NCBI GenBank assembly: GCA_900317035.1
Contig: ONFC01000005.1
Coordinates: 1-35,590 of the forward strand
Direction: 5' to 3'
Source of the DNA: an uncultured Eubacteriales bacterium
GTDB lineage: Bacteria; Bacillota; Clostridia; Saccharofermentanales; Saccharofermentanaceae
Length of the DNA stretch: 35,590 nt
In this document: one piece after another, positions 8,260 to 17,152 of the stretch
Layout of the letters: the number at the start of each line of letters is the position of its first letter
How positions within the stretch are numbered: the first letter of the stretch is position 1
Notes under the pieces: generated by a model
Seen by the model: the letters and a program-made list of their open reading frames with translations, nothing else
Database searches by the model: none
Told to the model about the DNA's origin: nothing
Translations under genes and position numbers: made by a program

Positions 8260-10938
8260 GTGTCGTTCGGGAGTATCCTATATCAACTATTACTCTCACC
8301 TCTAACGCTGATCCTGGAGGCGGTCTATGCGGCCGCGTACCATTTTCTGCGAAGCTACGGCGCGGCGATCATCCCGTTAAGCCTCGTCGTGAATCTCCTT
8401 CTTCTGCCGTTTTATAACCGCGCGGATGCGATCCAGGAGCAGGAAAAAGACCGGCAGAAACGCATGGAGCCTTTTGTCGATCACATAAAGAAGACCTTTA
8501 AGGGCGACGAGCGCTACATGATGCTCCAGGCCTTCTATAAAGAGAATAACTATAAGCCGGTCTATGCGCTGAAATCCTCGATCGCACTTCTTCTTCAGAT
8601 CCCGTTTTTCATCGCTGCTTATAATTTTCTGTCTGATCTTCCCGTACTTCAGGGCGCAAGTTTCTGGGTCATCAAGGACCTCGGCCAGCCGGACAAGCTC
8701 CTTACGATCGGCGGTCTTACGATCAACGTCCTTCCTGTCCTGATGACGCTGATCAATGTCGTCTCCTCGGAGATCTATACGAAGGGACTGAAGTTCAAAG
8801 ACAAGATCCAGCTCCACGGTATGGCCCTGATTTTCCTCGTACTTCTTTATAACTCCCCTTCGGGACTGGTCCTTTACTGGACTTTGAACAATATCTTCTC
8901 GCTTGGTAAAAACATCGTATATCTGAGAAAGAAAAGCAGAAAAGCCGCTTCTGAGAAACAAAGCACCCTCCATGAGACTGTGGAAGATTCCGGAAGATCT
9001 GATGCGGATACGGAATCTAAGACTACAAACAAGCTGTTCATTCTCGGTGCTCTTTTCTTAAGTGTTTTTCTGGGCGCGCTGATCCCGTCCGGAGTCATCA
9101 GTTCCTCCACCTCGGAATTTGTTCTGATGACCTCCGTGCACTCCCCTGTCCGCTATATCTTCTTCTCGTTTCTTACGGCACTGGGCACCTTCCTTCTCTG
9201 GTGCGGCCTGTTCTATTATCTGGCGAAGCCGAAACATAAGAAGATTGCGACCATTGCGGTCTGGGTGCTTTCCTTCACCGGTGCCGTGAACTACCTGCTT
9301 TTCGGAAAGAGCGGAAGCATCTTATCTTCCGACCTGCAGTTCGATACCGGCCTGCACATTGAGGCTTCTTCAAAAGTACTGAACCTGATGATCATCCTGC
9401 TTGTTTCCTTACTGGTCGTTTTTGTGATCACGAAGATGCGCCGGATCATCGTATTCCTCGCACCGCTTCTTCTGATCGCTGCCATCGGCATGTCCGGCTA
9501 TAACATCTATAAGATCCAGAACGAGATGCCGGATATCCGCCGGGTGATCGAGAGTGCCCCTTCGGAGATCCCTACCGTCACATTAAGCAAAGACGAAAAG
9601 AACGTCGTCGTCATCATGCTCGACCGCGCGATCTCTTCCTATATCCCGTATATGTTCCAGGAAAAACCCGAAGTAGCAGAACAGTTCTCCGGCTTTACCT
9701 GGTACCCGAATACCCTTTCGTACGGCATGCGTACCGTTATTGCCGCTCCTGCGCTGTTCGGCGGATATGATTACACGCCGTGGGCGATCAATGAGCGCTC
9801 GGATGTCACGCTGGTCCAGAAGCATAATGAATCCCTTCTCACGATGCCGGTGCTTTTCTCGCAGGAAGGCTATGACGTCACGGTATTTGACCCGCCGTTT
9901 GCCGGCTACAGCACGATACCGGATCTTTCTATCTTCGATCCGTATCCGGAAATCGAAGCATACAACACGGAATCCGGTCTTTTCCGCGATTCCAACGAGA
10001 CCGATAAGGACGTCATGTCCACCTGGAAAAGAAACTTCTTCTTATACAGTGTCATGAAATCTTCTCCTTTGTTCTTCCAGCCGGCTGTCTATACGGACGG
10101 CACCTATTTCTCGCCGGAGATCAGCGGGCTGGGAATGCAGTCGGTTAATGATGACCCGGCACATGCGATCGTTTCCTCCGCATATATGAATTATTTCAGT
10201 GATTCCTATCTCGCGCTAAAAGCACTTCCCGACATGACAAAAGCGGAAAACAGCGGCAAGGGACGTTTCTTCATGATCCAGAATGGTACGGCACATAACG
10301 TCATGCCGCTGCAGGAACCGGAATACGAGCCGGTATATGAATTCAATAATACGGAGTACGACGCGACACACACCGACCGTTTCATCCTAGACGGAAAGGT
10401 GATGGATATGAGCGGACGCACGAGATATAAGATGACACACTATCAGTGCAATATGGCGGCGATGATCCAGCTCGGGAACTGGCTCGACCATCTGAGAGAG
10501 ATCGGCGTGTACGACAACACCAGGATCATCATCGTCTCCGACCACGGCTGGCCACTCGACAATTTCAGCGACATGCTGTTCCTCGACGGCGCAAATGCGA
10601 ATGCAGAATATAATCCTGAAGATGCCATGGCATATAACCCGGTACTTCTCGTCAAAGATTTCGGCCAGTCCGGAAAGTTTAAGACAGACTACACATTTAT
10701 GACCAATGCGGATACCCCGTATCTGGCGATGAACGGCCTGATCGACGATCCGGTAAGCCCGTTTACTTCCCGCCCGCTCTTCCGTCCGGAAGCGAAGAAT
10801 GAACCGATGTACGTCATGTACACGGACCGCTGGGATCTCAACGCAGATTCCGGTAATATCTTTACCGACACGATCTGGTATTCTCTCAACGGTCCGGATA
10901 TTTTCGATAAGAAGAACTGGAAACAGGAAGAAAAGTGA
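8260..10938 (+). CDS. YidC/Oxa1-like domain fused to sulfatase-superfamily phosphotransferase, paralogue 3
   Basis: An 892-residue paralogue starting at GTG (8260), with AGGGGG six bases upstream. The YidC-like segment (residues 1-225) is followed by a short polar linker (about 226-262). The roughly two-helix stretch found here in the other two paralogues is missing, which accounts for the shorter length. Helices (about 263-440) and the phosphotransferase domain follow. Likely catalytic residues are Asp455 in VVVIMLDRA, Thr492 in NTLSYGMRT, His679 in TAHN and Asp761-His762 in VSDHG. All three copies keep the whole catalytic set, so none looks like a pseudogene. It sits 27 bases after the glycerophosphotransferase-like gene, so it is probably cotranscribed. 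It ends 41 bases from the stop of the convergent phosphonate operon, with no clear terminator between. Confidence 0.85.
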   Translation: MSFGSILYQLLLSPLTLILEAVYAAAYHFLRSYGAAIIPLSLVVNLLLLPFYNRADAIQEQEKDRQKRMEPFVDHIKKTFKGDERYMMLQAFYKENNYKPVYALKSSIALLLQIPFFIAAYNFLSDLPVLQGASFWVIKDLGQPDKLLTIGGLTINVLPVLMTLINVVSSEIYTKGLKFKDKIQLHGMALIFLVLLYNSPSGLVLYWTLNNIFSLGKNIVYLRKKSRKAASEKQSTLHETVEDSGRSDADTESKTTNKLFILGALFLSVFLGALIPSGVISSSTSEFVLMTSVHSPVRYIFFSFLTALGTFLLWCGLFYYLAKPKHKKIATIAVWVLSFTGAVNYLLFGKSGSILSSDLQFDTGLHIEASSKVLNLMIILLVSLLVVFVITKMRRIIVFLAPLLLIAAIGMSGYNIYKIQNEMPDIRRVIESAPSEIPTVTLSKDEKNVVVIMLDRAISSYIPYMFQEKPEVAEQFSGFTWYPNTLSYGMRTVIAAPALFGGYDYTPWAINERSDVTLVQKHNESLLTMPVLFSQEGYDVTVFDPPFAGYSTIPDLSIFDPYPEIEAYNTESGLFRDSNETDKDVMSTWKRNFFLYSVMKSSPLFFQPAVYTDGTYFSPEISGLGMQSVNDDPAHAIVSSAYMNYFSDSYLALKALPDMTKAENSGKGRFFMIQNGTAHNVMPLQEPEYEPVYEFNNTEYDATHTDRFILDGKVMDMSGRTRYKMTHYQCNMAAMIQLGNWLDHLREIGVYDNTRIIIVSDHGWPLDNFSDMLFLDGANANAEYNPEDAMAYNPVLLVKDFGQSGKFKTDYTFMTNADTPYLAMNGLIDDPVSPFTSRPLFRPEAKNEPMYVMYTDRWDLNADSGNIFTDTIWYSLNGPDIFDKKNWKQEEK

Positions 10939-10979
10939 TCCTGATTTCCCTTACCTGATTTCTAAAAGAGATTGCTATC

Positions 10980-12395
10980 CTATTGGATAACACCCGACCT
11001 GGCGCTTTGTTCACGCATGATGTCGATATCGTAGATCTCGCGGCCTTTCGCCTCGAGTTCCTGTTTAAGGGAATCGATCGCCTCTTGATCCTTACTGTAT
11101 TCTCTTGTCTTTGCCCAGAAACGTTCATGAAGATCGATCATCTCTTCACACTTTTTGAAGTACTCCGCATCATAGGAAGTGGCCGCATGCTCCTGTGCTT
11201 CATTCAGTCTTGCCAGCACGCTCTTTTTCCGGATCGACGTCAGTGTCTTCTGGGCGACAAGATCACTCATCCGTTTCCATTTTCCGGCGCACAGCACCCT
11301 TCTCTGAAGAGCATAGAAATTATGCGGCTGCGTCGCCAGCGCACATCGGCACCACAGATCTGCCTCGTTAAACTCTCCGTCAAGGATCGATTTTTTCGCA
11401 TTTTCTACAGCATGTTCATCAAAAAGGATCGTGTTTCCAAATGCCACTCCGCAGGACATACATCGGTATGCTTTATTGGCTTTATCCCCGGAAAGCTTTC
11501 CTCCGCATTGCGAGCAGCTGAGATCTCCTCCCGTTACTTCTGAAATAACATCTTTTGCATACGAAGAATTATAGGCAGGAGCAGCGGAAGCGTCCTTCTT
11601 TTCAGGTCTCAGGCTCTGAAGTTTCTGATAAAGGTCCGCATATTCTTTTTCCAGTGCTTTTTGATTCGTGACACTGGTATCCTTGGCATTATGAAGTTTA
11701 GATAACTCCTGATGGTTGTCTCTTTTCAGAAATGGTTTCAAGAAAAGATTATCGACGATAAAAGAAACGACCAGCACTCCCACCAGGATCAGAACGATTG
11801 TGATCGTAAATCTCGCTTCCTCACGAGAGTGTCCTCCACCCGTACGGATAGCAGTACCGATCAAAACGCAGATCAGCGAATAATAGGATGCCCTGACCAC
11901 ATCCTGGGCTGCGAATCTCTGAAATTTGTCACTGGAAGCTTCCGAAAGAGAATCTATCCTTTTATCGGTAAGCTGATGTTTCTTCGCAAGCTCGGTGAGC
12001 TGATGGAGAACGGAGAAGTATTCCGCATGCTCCGGAGCGGCTCGCTTCTTCGCATCGTCTGCCGCAGCCATCATCTCATCAAATGCGCGGTCCTTCATTT
12101 TTTCCGGCGTACGGAGTTCGTTTTCTGACTGGACCTTTCCGGAACATAATACTAGTCCTAGGAGCGCGTCAAAATTCTGCGGGTCTTTACTTAAGACCGT
12201 CTCATACTTTTCCTTTGCCGCATGAAATTCCATCTGCTGCATATTGACCTGTGCACGGGACAGATATTCGTCGCTGTGCATTCTTATAAGGTCATATGCA
12301 TTTCCGCAAAAAGGACATTCGAGTACCTCCTGCATCTGGTCCTTGATCAGGACGCCTCCGCAGTTTCTGCATGAATACGTCGTCAGATGAGCCAT
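10980..12395 (-). CDS. Internally duplicated zinc-ribbon / TPR-like membrane protein, unknown function
   Basis: A 471-residue protein. The start is ATG 12395, preceded by AGGAGG; the open frame upstream of it would overlap the decarboxylase gene. Two zinc ribbons are visible: Cys9, 12, 27, 30 and Cys294, 297, 312, 315. Each is followed by a TPR-like helical stretch with closely similar text (DPQNFDALLGLVLCSGK and QPHNFYALQRRVLCAGK), so the protein contains two copies of a ribbon-plus-TPR unit. Two hydrophobic segments (about 168-185 and 196-216) lie between the copies, so both ribbons would face the same side, probably the cytoplasm. I do not recognise a named family. It is the last gene of the phosphonate operon, 79 bases after the decarboxylase, so it could be an accessory or assembly factor, or unrelated. 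Confidence 0.8.
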   Translation of the reverse strand: MAHLTTYSCRNCGGVLIKDQMQEVLECPFCGNAYDLIRMHSDEYLSRAQVNMQQMEFHAAKEKYETVLSKDPQNFDALLGLVLCSGKVQSENELRTPEKMKDRAFDEMMAAADDAKKRAAPEHAEYFSVLHQLTELAKKHQLTDKRIDSLSEASSDKFQRFAAQDVVRASYYSLICVLIGTAIRTGGGHSREEARFTITIVLILVGVLVVSFIVDNLFLKPFLKRDNHQELSKLHNAKDTSVTNQKALEKEYADLYQKLQSLRPEKKDASAAPAYNSSYAKDVISEVTGGDLSCSQCGGKLSGDKANKAYRCMSCGVAFGNTILFDEHAVENAKKSILDGEFNEADLWCRCALATQPHNFYALQRRVLCAGKWKRMSDLVAQKTLTSIRKKSVLARLNEAQEHAATSYDAEYFKKCEEMIDLHERFWAKTREYSKDQEAIDSLKQELEAKGREIYDIDIMREQSARSGVIQ

Positions 12396-12474
12396 ACCCG
12401 AACCTCCTTTTCTTAAAGGAAAGCGAAAGCATTTGGAAAAATCACATCGCGCGGGAAAGGACGCGCGTAGGAAA

Positions 12475-13596
12475 TTACAGCGTTGCGATATACTCCATGA
12501 AATTCTGCTTATTCTCAAGTGCTGTCGTGGTCGGACGGCCGAGGTCGTCACGGGCGCCGATGCTGCACATTACCTCGATCAGGCAGAGCTCATTTAGTCC
12601 TTTGGCCAGATTCAGCTCACGGTCAAGTTCCTCAAAATCGTTGACGCGGACAGCATACGGATAACCGCAGGCCTTCGCAACGCCGACCAGATCAACATCC
12701 CCCATAACAGTAGGCATGCCGCCAACCGTCTCATGTGCACCGTTATTGATCACGATATGTACAAGATTCTTCGGCTGATTGGAGCCCAGCAGTGCCATGG
12801 AACCCATGTGCATCAGCACCGCACCGTCACCATCGACACACCAGATCTTCTGGTTCGGCTTATTGATCGCGACACCCAGTGCGATCGAGGAGCTGTGGCC
12901 CATCGATCCGACGGTCAGGAAGTCGTACTTATGGCTCTGGCCGTTTGCCACACGCGTCTCGAAAAGCTCTCGGGATGCCTTACCTGTGGTGGAGATGATC
13001 GGGTCTTCTTCACTTACGGCCACGATGTGCTGGATGATCTCTTCTCTGACCATGGTGTTATTGTTCTCATAGACGACTTTCTCATCGTAGGAAAGCGCGC
13101 CCTTACGGATCACGAATGCGACGTCCTTACCCTCAGAGAGGATCTTTCTGAATTCGTCCATCTTTGCTTCCACTTCCTCATCGGTCGTGTCTTTGCCGAT
13201 TGCGAAGTTTGCGATATCCATATCGTCCAGGAGCTTGATCGTTACTTCACCCTGATAGATATGCTGCGGTTCATCGTGGATGCCGGGCTCGCCGCGCCAG
13301 CCGATGATGAAGACGGTCGGGATCGCATATACCTTATCGTTCAGAAGGCTGGCAACCGGATTGATGATGTTTCCCTCACCGCTGTTCTGCATATAGACGA
13401 CCGGGAGCTTGCCTGTAGCGAGGTGGTATCCTGCCGCCAGAGCCGTGCAGTTACCCTCGTTTGCCGCGATCACATGGTGATGCGCATCGATGCCATAGGT
13501 ATGCATCAGGTAATTGCACAGTGCTTTCAGCTGGGAATCCGGAACACCGGTATAAAAATCAGATCCAATGATATCTACAAGTTTTTCAACTTTCAT
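12475..13596 (-). CDS. aepY: Phosphonopyruvate decarboxylase
   Basis: A 373-residue thiamine-diphosphate enzyme that would convert phosphonopyruvate to phosphonoacetaldehyde and CO2, the irreversible step that pulls the unfavourable PEP mutase reaction forward. Visible residues are the activating Glu47 in AANEG, the ThDP/Mg motif starting VDGDG (256-258) and ending with Asn285 in VINN, and HETVGG just after. The length and single-chain PYR-PP layout fit the phosphonopyruvate/sulfopyruvate decarboxylase family; the adjacent PEP mutase and AEP transaminase decide for phosphonopyruvate. ATG at 13596 follows AGGAG with six bases between. It lies 73 bases after the PEP mutase gene. Confidence 0.92.
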   Translation of the reverse strand: MKVEKLVDIIGSDFYTGVPDSQLKALCNYLMHTYGIDAHHHVIAANEGNCTALAAGYHLATGKLPVVYMQNSGEGNIINPVASLLNDKVYAIPTVFIIGWRGEPGIHDEPQHIYQGEVTIKLLDDMDIANFAIGKDTTDEEVEAKMDEFRKILSEGKDVAFVIRKGALSYDEKVVYENNNTMVREEIIQHIVAVSEEDPIISTTGKASRELFETRVANGQSHKYDFLTVGSMGHSSSIALGVAINKPNQKIWCVDGDGAVLMHMGSMALLGSNQPKNLVHIVINNGAHETVGGMPTVMGDVDLVGVAKACGYPYAVRVNDFEELDRELNLAKGLNELCLIEVMCSIGARDDLGRPTTTALENKQNFMEYIATL

Positions 13597-13669
13597 ATTT
13601 TTCTCCTATTCTTCAGGCATGTCGCACCTGTCTTATGTTTTTCCGGGGCCTTCACAGGCGATTCATTGA

Positions 13670-14965
13670 TCAGATCTCGTCGATCAGCGTGATGATGTCC
13701 TTGATGGACATGAGTCTGTCATCGACCTCTTTTGCTCTATGATACTTCAGAATATCTTCCGCGGTCTGCTGCATCGCCGGGAATGCGGATCTTGTCAGCT
13801 GGTTCGCGTAGATGACGATGTTGACGCCATGAGCAGCCAGTTCTTCTTCCGTGATGGTATTAAAGCTTGTCGGAACAACGACGATCGGTGTCTTCGGATC
13901 CTGGCTTCTAAACTTGTCGCAAAATTCGCAGATCTCGGCCGGATCTTTCTTTCTGCTGTGGATCATGATACCGTCCGCGCCGGCCTTTACGAAGGCAAAG
14001 GCACGCTCGAGTGCATCTTCCATACCCTGCTCGAGGATCAGGCTCTCGATACGGGCGATGATCATGAAATCATCGGTGAGCTGTGCTTTTTTACCGGCAG
14101 CGATCTTCTCGGAGAACTCCTCGATCGTCGCCTGGGTCTGCTTCACCTCAGTACCGAAGAGAGAATTCTTCTTAAGGCCTGTCTTATCCTCGATGATGAC
14201 TGCGGAAACGCCGAGTCTCTCAAGAGATCTGACAGTATATACGAAGTGCTCGGTAAGTCCGCCTGTATCACCGTCAAAGATGATCGGCTTGGTGGTAACT
14301 TCCGTGATATCCTCGATCGTTCTGAAACGGGAGGTCATATCGACGAGCTCGATGTCCGGCTTACCCTTCGCAGTACTGTCGCAGAGGGAGCTTACCCACA
14401 TCGCGTCAAACTGGTCGAGCTTACCTTCGTGCTCTACTACGGTCTTCTCTACGATAAGACCGGTAAGGCCGCTGTGTGCCTCCATCGTCTTTACGATCGG
14501 AGTCATCTCGATCAGCTGTCTTAATCTCTTTCTTCTGTACTCCGGCATCGCGAGCTTCTCACGGAGCTGCAGGTCGATCTTTCTGACCTTCTCATTAAAG
14601 GTGTAAGGAACATCGACGAGTTCTCCGCCATAAGCGGAAAGGAGTTCCTGAACATGTGCACGGAGAGCGCTCTCCGGGCCCTCTTTCCAGTTATCGCCGT
14701 GAACGACATAATCCGGGTGGATCAGTTCGATTACGTCATCGTAATGCATATTCTCCTGCAGAACGACCTGCTCTACGCCCGGGATCGTCTTATAAAGACG
14801 CATACGCTCTTCCTGGGAGATCGTCGGGAATTTGTTATAGCGGATCAGTACCTGATCGGAAAGGCATCCGATGATGACCTTACCGAGTTTCTTTGCTTCG
14901 TTGATGATGTTCATGTGTCCTTCATGGATCACGTCTGTGCAAAAGCATGTGTATGCAGTTTTCAT
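13670..14965 (-). CDS. pepM: Phosphoenolpyruvate phosphomutase with N-terminal cytidylyltransferase domain
   Basis: A 431-residue two-domain protein. Residues 1-130 are a nucleotidyltransferase of the TagD/cytidylyltransferase type, with HEGH (14-17) and VHGDNW (88-93). Residues about 150-431 are PEP mutase, with the diagnostic EDKTGLKKNS (259-268) and DGDTGG (231-236). It would rearrange PEP to phosphonopyruvate, the entry step to nearly all natural C-P compounds. The same two-domain order occurs in Fom1 of fosfomycin synthesis, whose N-terminal domain attaches CMP to hydroxyethylphosphonate, so a cytidylylation role is plausible here. I chose ATG 14965 because AGGAG sits eight bases upstream; a TTG two codons earlier is too close to it. 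It lies between the transaminase and decarboxylase genes in one operon. Confidence 0.93.
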   Translation of the reverse strand: MKTAYTCFCTDVIHEGHMNIINEAKKLGKVIIGCLSDQVLIRYNKFPTISQEERMRLYKTIPGVEQVVLQENMHYDDVIELIHPDYVVHGDNWKEGPESALRAHVQELLSAYGGELVDVPYTFNEKVRKIDLQLREKLAMPEYRRKRLRQLIEMTPIVKTMEAHSGLTGLIVEKTVVEHEGKLDQFDAMWVSSLCDSTAKGKPDIELVDMTSRFRTIEDITEVTTKPIIFDGDTGGLTEHFVYTVRSLERLGVSAVIIEDKTGLKKNSLFGTEVKQTQATIEEFSEKIAAGKKAQLTDDFMIIARIESLILEQGMEDALERAFAFVKAGADGIMIHSRKKDPAEICEFCDKFRSQDPKTPIVVVPTSFNTITEEELAAHGVNIVIYANQLTRSAFPAMQQTAEDILKYHRAKEVDDRLMSIKDIITLIDEI

Positions 14966-15009
14966 GTTCAATTCTCCTTATACTCTTATTTTATCGGGCC
15001 TTTATGTCT

Positions 15010-16140
15010 TTATTTGTACTGTACCGGGATCTTTACGCCTGTGGTCTCAAGAGCTTCCCTAAACACCTTAAAGAAATCCTTGATATCCGGTGCATCGATC
15101 GCACCAAGCGCGCAGAGACGGAATGTATTCGTTGTCGAGATCTTTCCGGGATAGATGGTAAAACCGCGCTCGTAGCAGTAGTCATGCACCTTCTCGAAGC
15201 TCCAGTTCGGATCGTCCGGATAGATCGCGGAAGAAACAAGACCTGTTCTCCACTCCGGCTTAATGACCTGACGGAAGCCAAGCTCTTCCAGTCCTTCGTT
15301 GATCGCATCAAAGACACGTGTATGGCGTGCCCACTTCGCTTCTTCACCTTCTGCCCAGTATTCCTTCAGGGCCTGGATCGTCGCGTAGATCGTCTGGACC
15401 GGCGGAGTGAAGTGCATCTCGCCTGTCTTCTCGAAGCAGTCATACTGAAGGAAAAGATTGCAGTAATAGCTTCTCTTCGGATTATTCGCAGAAGCTTCCA
15501 GGATCGCGCGGTTACCGATCACGAAAGAAAGACCGGTCATCGCCATGAGTCCTTTTTGCGCGGAAGCCATCAGGAAATCGACGTTATCTTCCTTGATATT
15601 GATCGGACGCATCGCGTAGGTGCTTGTCGTATCGACCGTGAAGATCGCGCCATACTTATGGACCAGCGCACCGATCTCACGGATCGGGTTCAGGATACCT
15701 GTTCCCGTCTCGTTATGCGTCGTATGAACGAGTCCGATGTCCGGATTATTCTTCAGCGTCTCCTCGACCATAGAAAGGTCCGGACGCTGATCTACCGGAA
15801 ACTTCAGATCGATATGCGGAAGTCCGTAGTACTGGCAGATCTCGACTGCACGGGAAGAATATGCACCGTTGTTGATCACCAGGACCTTCTTTCCTTCCGG
15901 AAGAAGCGAGTTGATGCATACATCGATATTGATCGTTCCTGAACCGCAGAAAAGTACGGAAGTATATTCCTGAAGGTCACCGTGTACTACTCTCACGAGG
16001 TCTTCACGGAGGCCCTTCATCAGGCCGGCGAATTCTTTCTCACGCGGGCAGATATCCGGTACGACCTGCGCATACTTTACGGTATCGGTCGTGGTGGACG
16101 GGCCCGGATTTAACAGGATGTTTCTTTTTACTGGTTCCAT
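15010..16140 (-). CDS. phnW: 2-aminoethylphosphonate transaminase (biosynthetic direction likely)
   Basis: A 376-residue fold-type I PLP aminotransferase. NPGPSTTTDTVK near the N-terminus and SAQKG with the presumed PLP lysine Lys196 match the AEP-pyruvate transaminase/alanine-glyoxylate transaminase group; CGSGTINID (65-73) is the cofactor phosphate region and TVDTTST (168-174) holds the PLP-binding Asp. The enzyme would aminate phosphonoacetaldehyde to 2-aminoethylphosphonate. PhnW is best known from AEP breakdown, but here it sits with PEP mutase and decarboxylase and no phosphonatase is seen, so synthesis is favoured. The ribosome site (AGAAAGAAG) is weaker than in neighbouring genes. It is 44 bases before the PEP mutase start. 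Confidence 0.9.
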   Translation of the reverse strand: MEPVKRNILLNPGPSTTTDTVKYAQVVPDICPREKEFAGLMKGLREDLVRVVHGDLQEYTSVLFCGSGTINIDVCINSLLPEGKKVLVINNGAYSSRAVEICQYYGLPHIDLKFPVDQRPDLSMVEETLKNNPDIGLVHTTHNETGTGILNPIREIGALVHKYGAIFTVDTTSTYAMRPINIKEDNVDFLMASAQKGLMAMTGLSFVIGNRAILEASANNPKRSYYCNLFLQYDCFEKTGEMHFTPPVQTIYATIQALKEYWAEGEEAKWARHTRVFDAINEGLEELGFRQVIKPEWRTGLVSSAIYPDDPNWSFEKVHDYCYERGFTIYPGKISTTNTFRLCALGAIDAPDIKDFFKVFREALETTGVKIPVQYK

Positions 16141-16208
16141 AAATATTCTTCTTTCTAATATATTTTCTCTATATATTTGCTTTCAGCATATTTGATCCGG
16201 ATGCGGGA

Positions 16209-17099
16209 TTACACGTCATATGCCGGGTCAAGTTCTTTTAGCTCACGGAAAGTATCGATCTCGATGATGTCATCTTCCTTACACTCGCGGACTCCGACCT
16301 TATAGTTTTCTTTTTTATAGACGAGCGGCACCTGTTCCCAGTAGCGCTCTTTTCCGCCCGGACCGGAGAATACGGCCGGAACATCCTCTGCCAGGTTCTC
16401 ACCATCTTCCTTGTTCCAGTAGGAGATACCGACCATCTGCCAGCAGTTCTCTCCTCCGACTTTCTCTTCCTTGATCACACCGTCTTTGACGACGAAGCAC
16501 CAGTCATCCGTGCGGTCTTTGGGGATAGCGAGAAAATCAGAAGTATAGTGGTATTTCGTAATGATCTTCGGATTTGACAGTACGAGATCCGCCTCAAAAA
16601 CATAGGAATTCGAGAACAGGTTTCTCGCCACCATCGCACTGCTGATGTTATTGGCTTCGTTATACACCGGATTATCCAGAAGATGGAGCATCGGGTACTT
16701 ATACAGAAGCTGATCGAACTGCTCGCCGAGATATCCTCTGACGATATAGATATCTTCGATGCCGGCTTCCAGGCAGGCATCCAGAAGCGTGTCGATGATC
16801 CTCTTGCCTTTTACACGTACCAGAGGCTTCGGTGTATTGAGCGTAATCGGTACCATTCTGGATCCGAAACCCGCCGCAATGAACACGGCACGCTTCGCCC
16901 GGTAAGGTTCCAGTGCCTCGATCCCCTTACTGGTGATCAGGCCTGCATCGACCAGTCCGTCGGTCACGAGTTCTCTATAGACTTTGTTGATCGTGCCTAG
17001 GGAATACTCGGTGATCTTTTCCAGATCGCGCTGTGTCAGTGCCTCCTTCGACTCCGCCAGCGCGACTAAAATATCAAATTGTTTTCTTTGAAGGCTCAT
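16209..17099 (-). CDS. pntC: Winged-helix / LicC-type cytidylyltransferase fusion (probable CMP-AEP synthase)
   Basis: A 296-residue protein. Residues 1-65 are a winged helix-turn-helix (QRDLEKITEYSLGTINKVYRE). Residues 70-296 are a sugar-phosphate-type nucleotidyltransferase with AAGFGSRMVPIT and PKPL (75-93), NEANNISSA (147-155) and EAD (169-171, metal ligand). The NNISS segment resembles LicC choline-phosphate and PntC AEP cytidylyltransferases. Its place as first gene of an AEP cassette favours CTP + AEP to CMP-AEP; phosphocholine or phosphoethanolamine activation is the alternative. The winged helix may sense product or regulate the operon. Two starts are possible, ATG 17117 or ATG 17099, neither with a strong ribosome site; I chose 17099 because it begins directly at the helix-turn-helix. 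A good promoter lies upstream. Confidence 0.85.
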   Translation of the reverse strand: MSLQRKQFDILVALAESKEALTQRDLEKITEYSLGTINKVYRELVTDGLVDAGLITSKGIEALEPYRAKRAVFIAAGFGSRMVPITLNTPKPLVRVKGKRIIDTLLDACLEAGIEDIYIVRGYLGEQFDQLLYKYPMLHLLDNPVYNEANNISSAMVARNLFSNSYVFEADLVLSNPKIITKYHYTSDFLAIPKDRTDDWCFVVKDGVIKEEKVGGENCWQMVGISYWNKEDGENLAEDVPAVFSGPGGKERYWEQVPLVYKKENYKVGVRECKEDDIIEIDTFRELKELDPAYDV

Positions 17100-17132
17100 A
17101 GTCACACATCCGTTCATTTTTTCGTTTCACTA

Positions 17133-17145
17133 TTCAAATATTGAA
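17133..17145 (-). promoter_or_regulatory. Candidate operator: inverted repeat in the phosphonate operon leader
   Basis: TTCAA and TTGAA arms separated by three bases lie between the -10 box and the first start codon of the phosphonate operon. The position would suit repression, possibly by the winged helix of the first gene product. Short AT-rich palindromes are common, so this is tentative. Confidence 0.3.
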
Positions 17146-17152
17146 CAAACTC

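Noticed and set aside
12396..12551. 52-residue N-terminal extension of the zinc-ribbon protein
   Set aside because: It overlaps the decarboxylase coding end, has no family-like text, and a good AGGAGG precedes the internal ATG at 12395.
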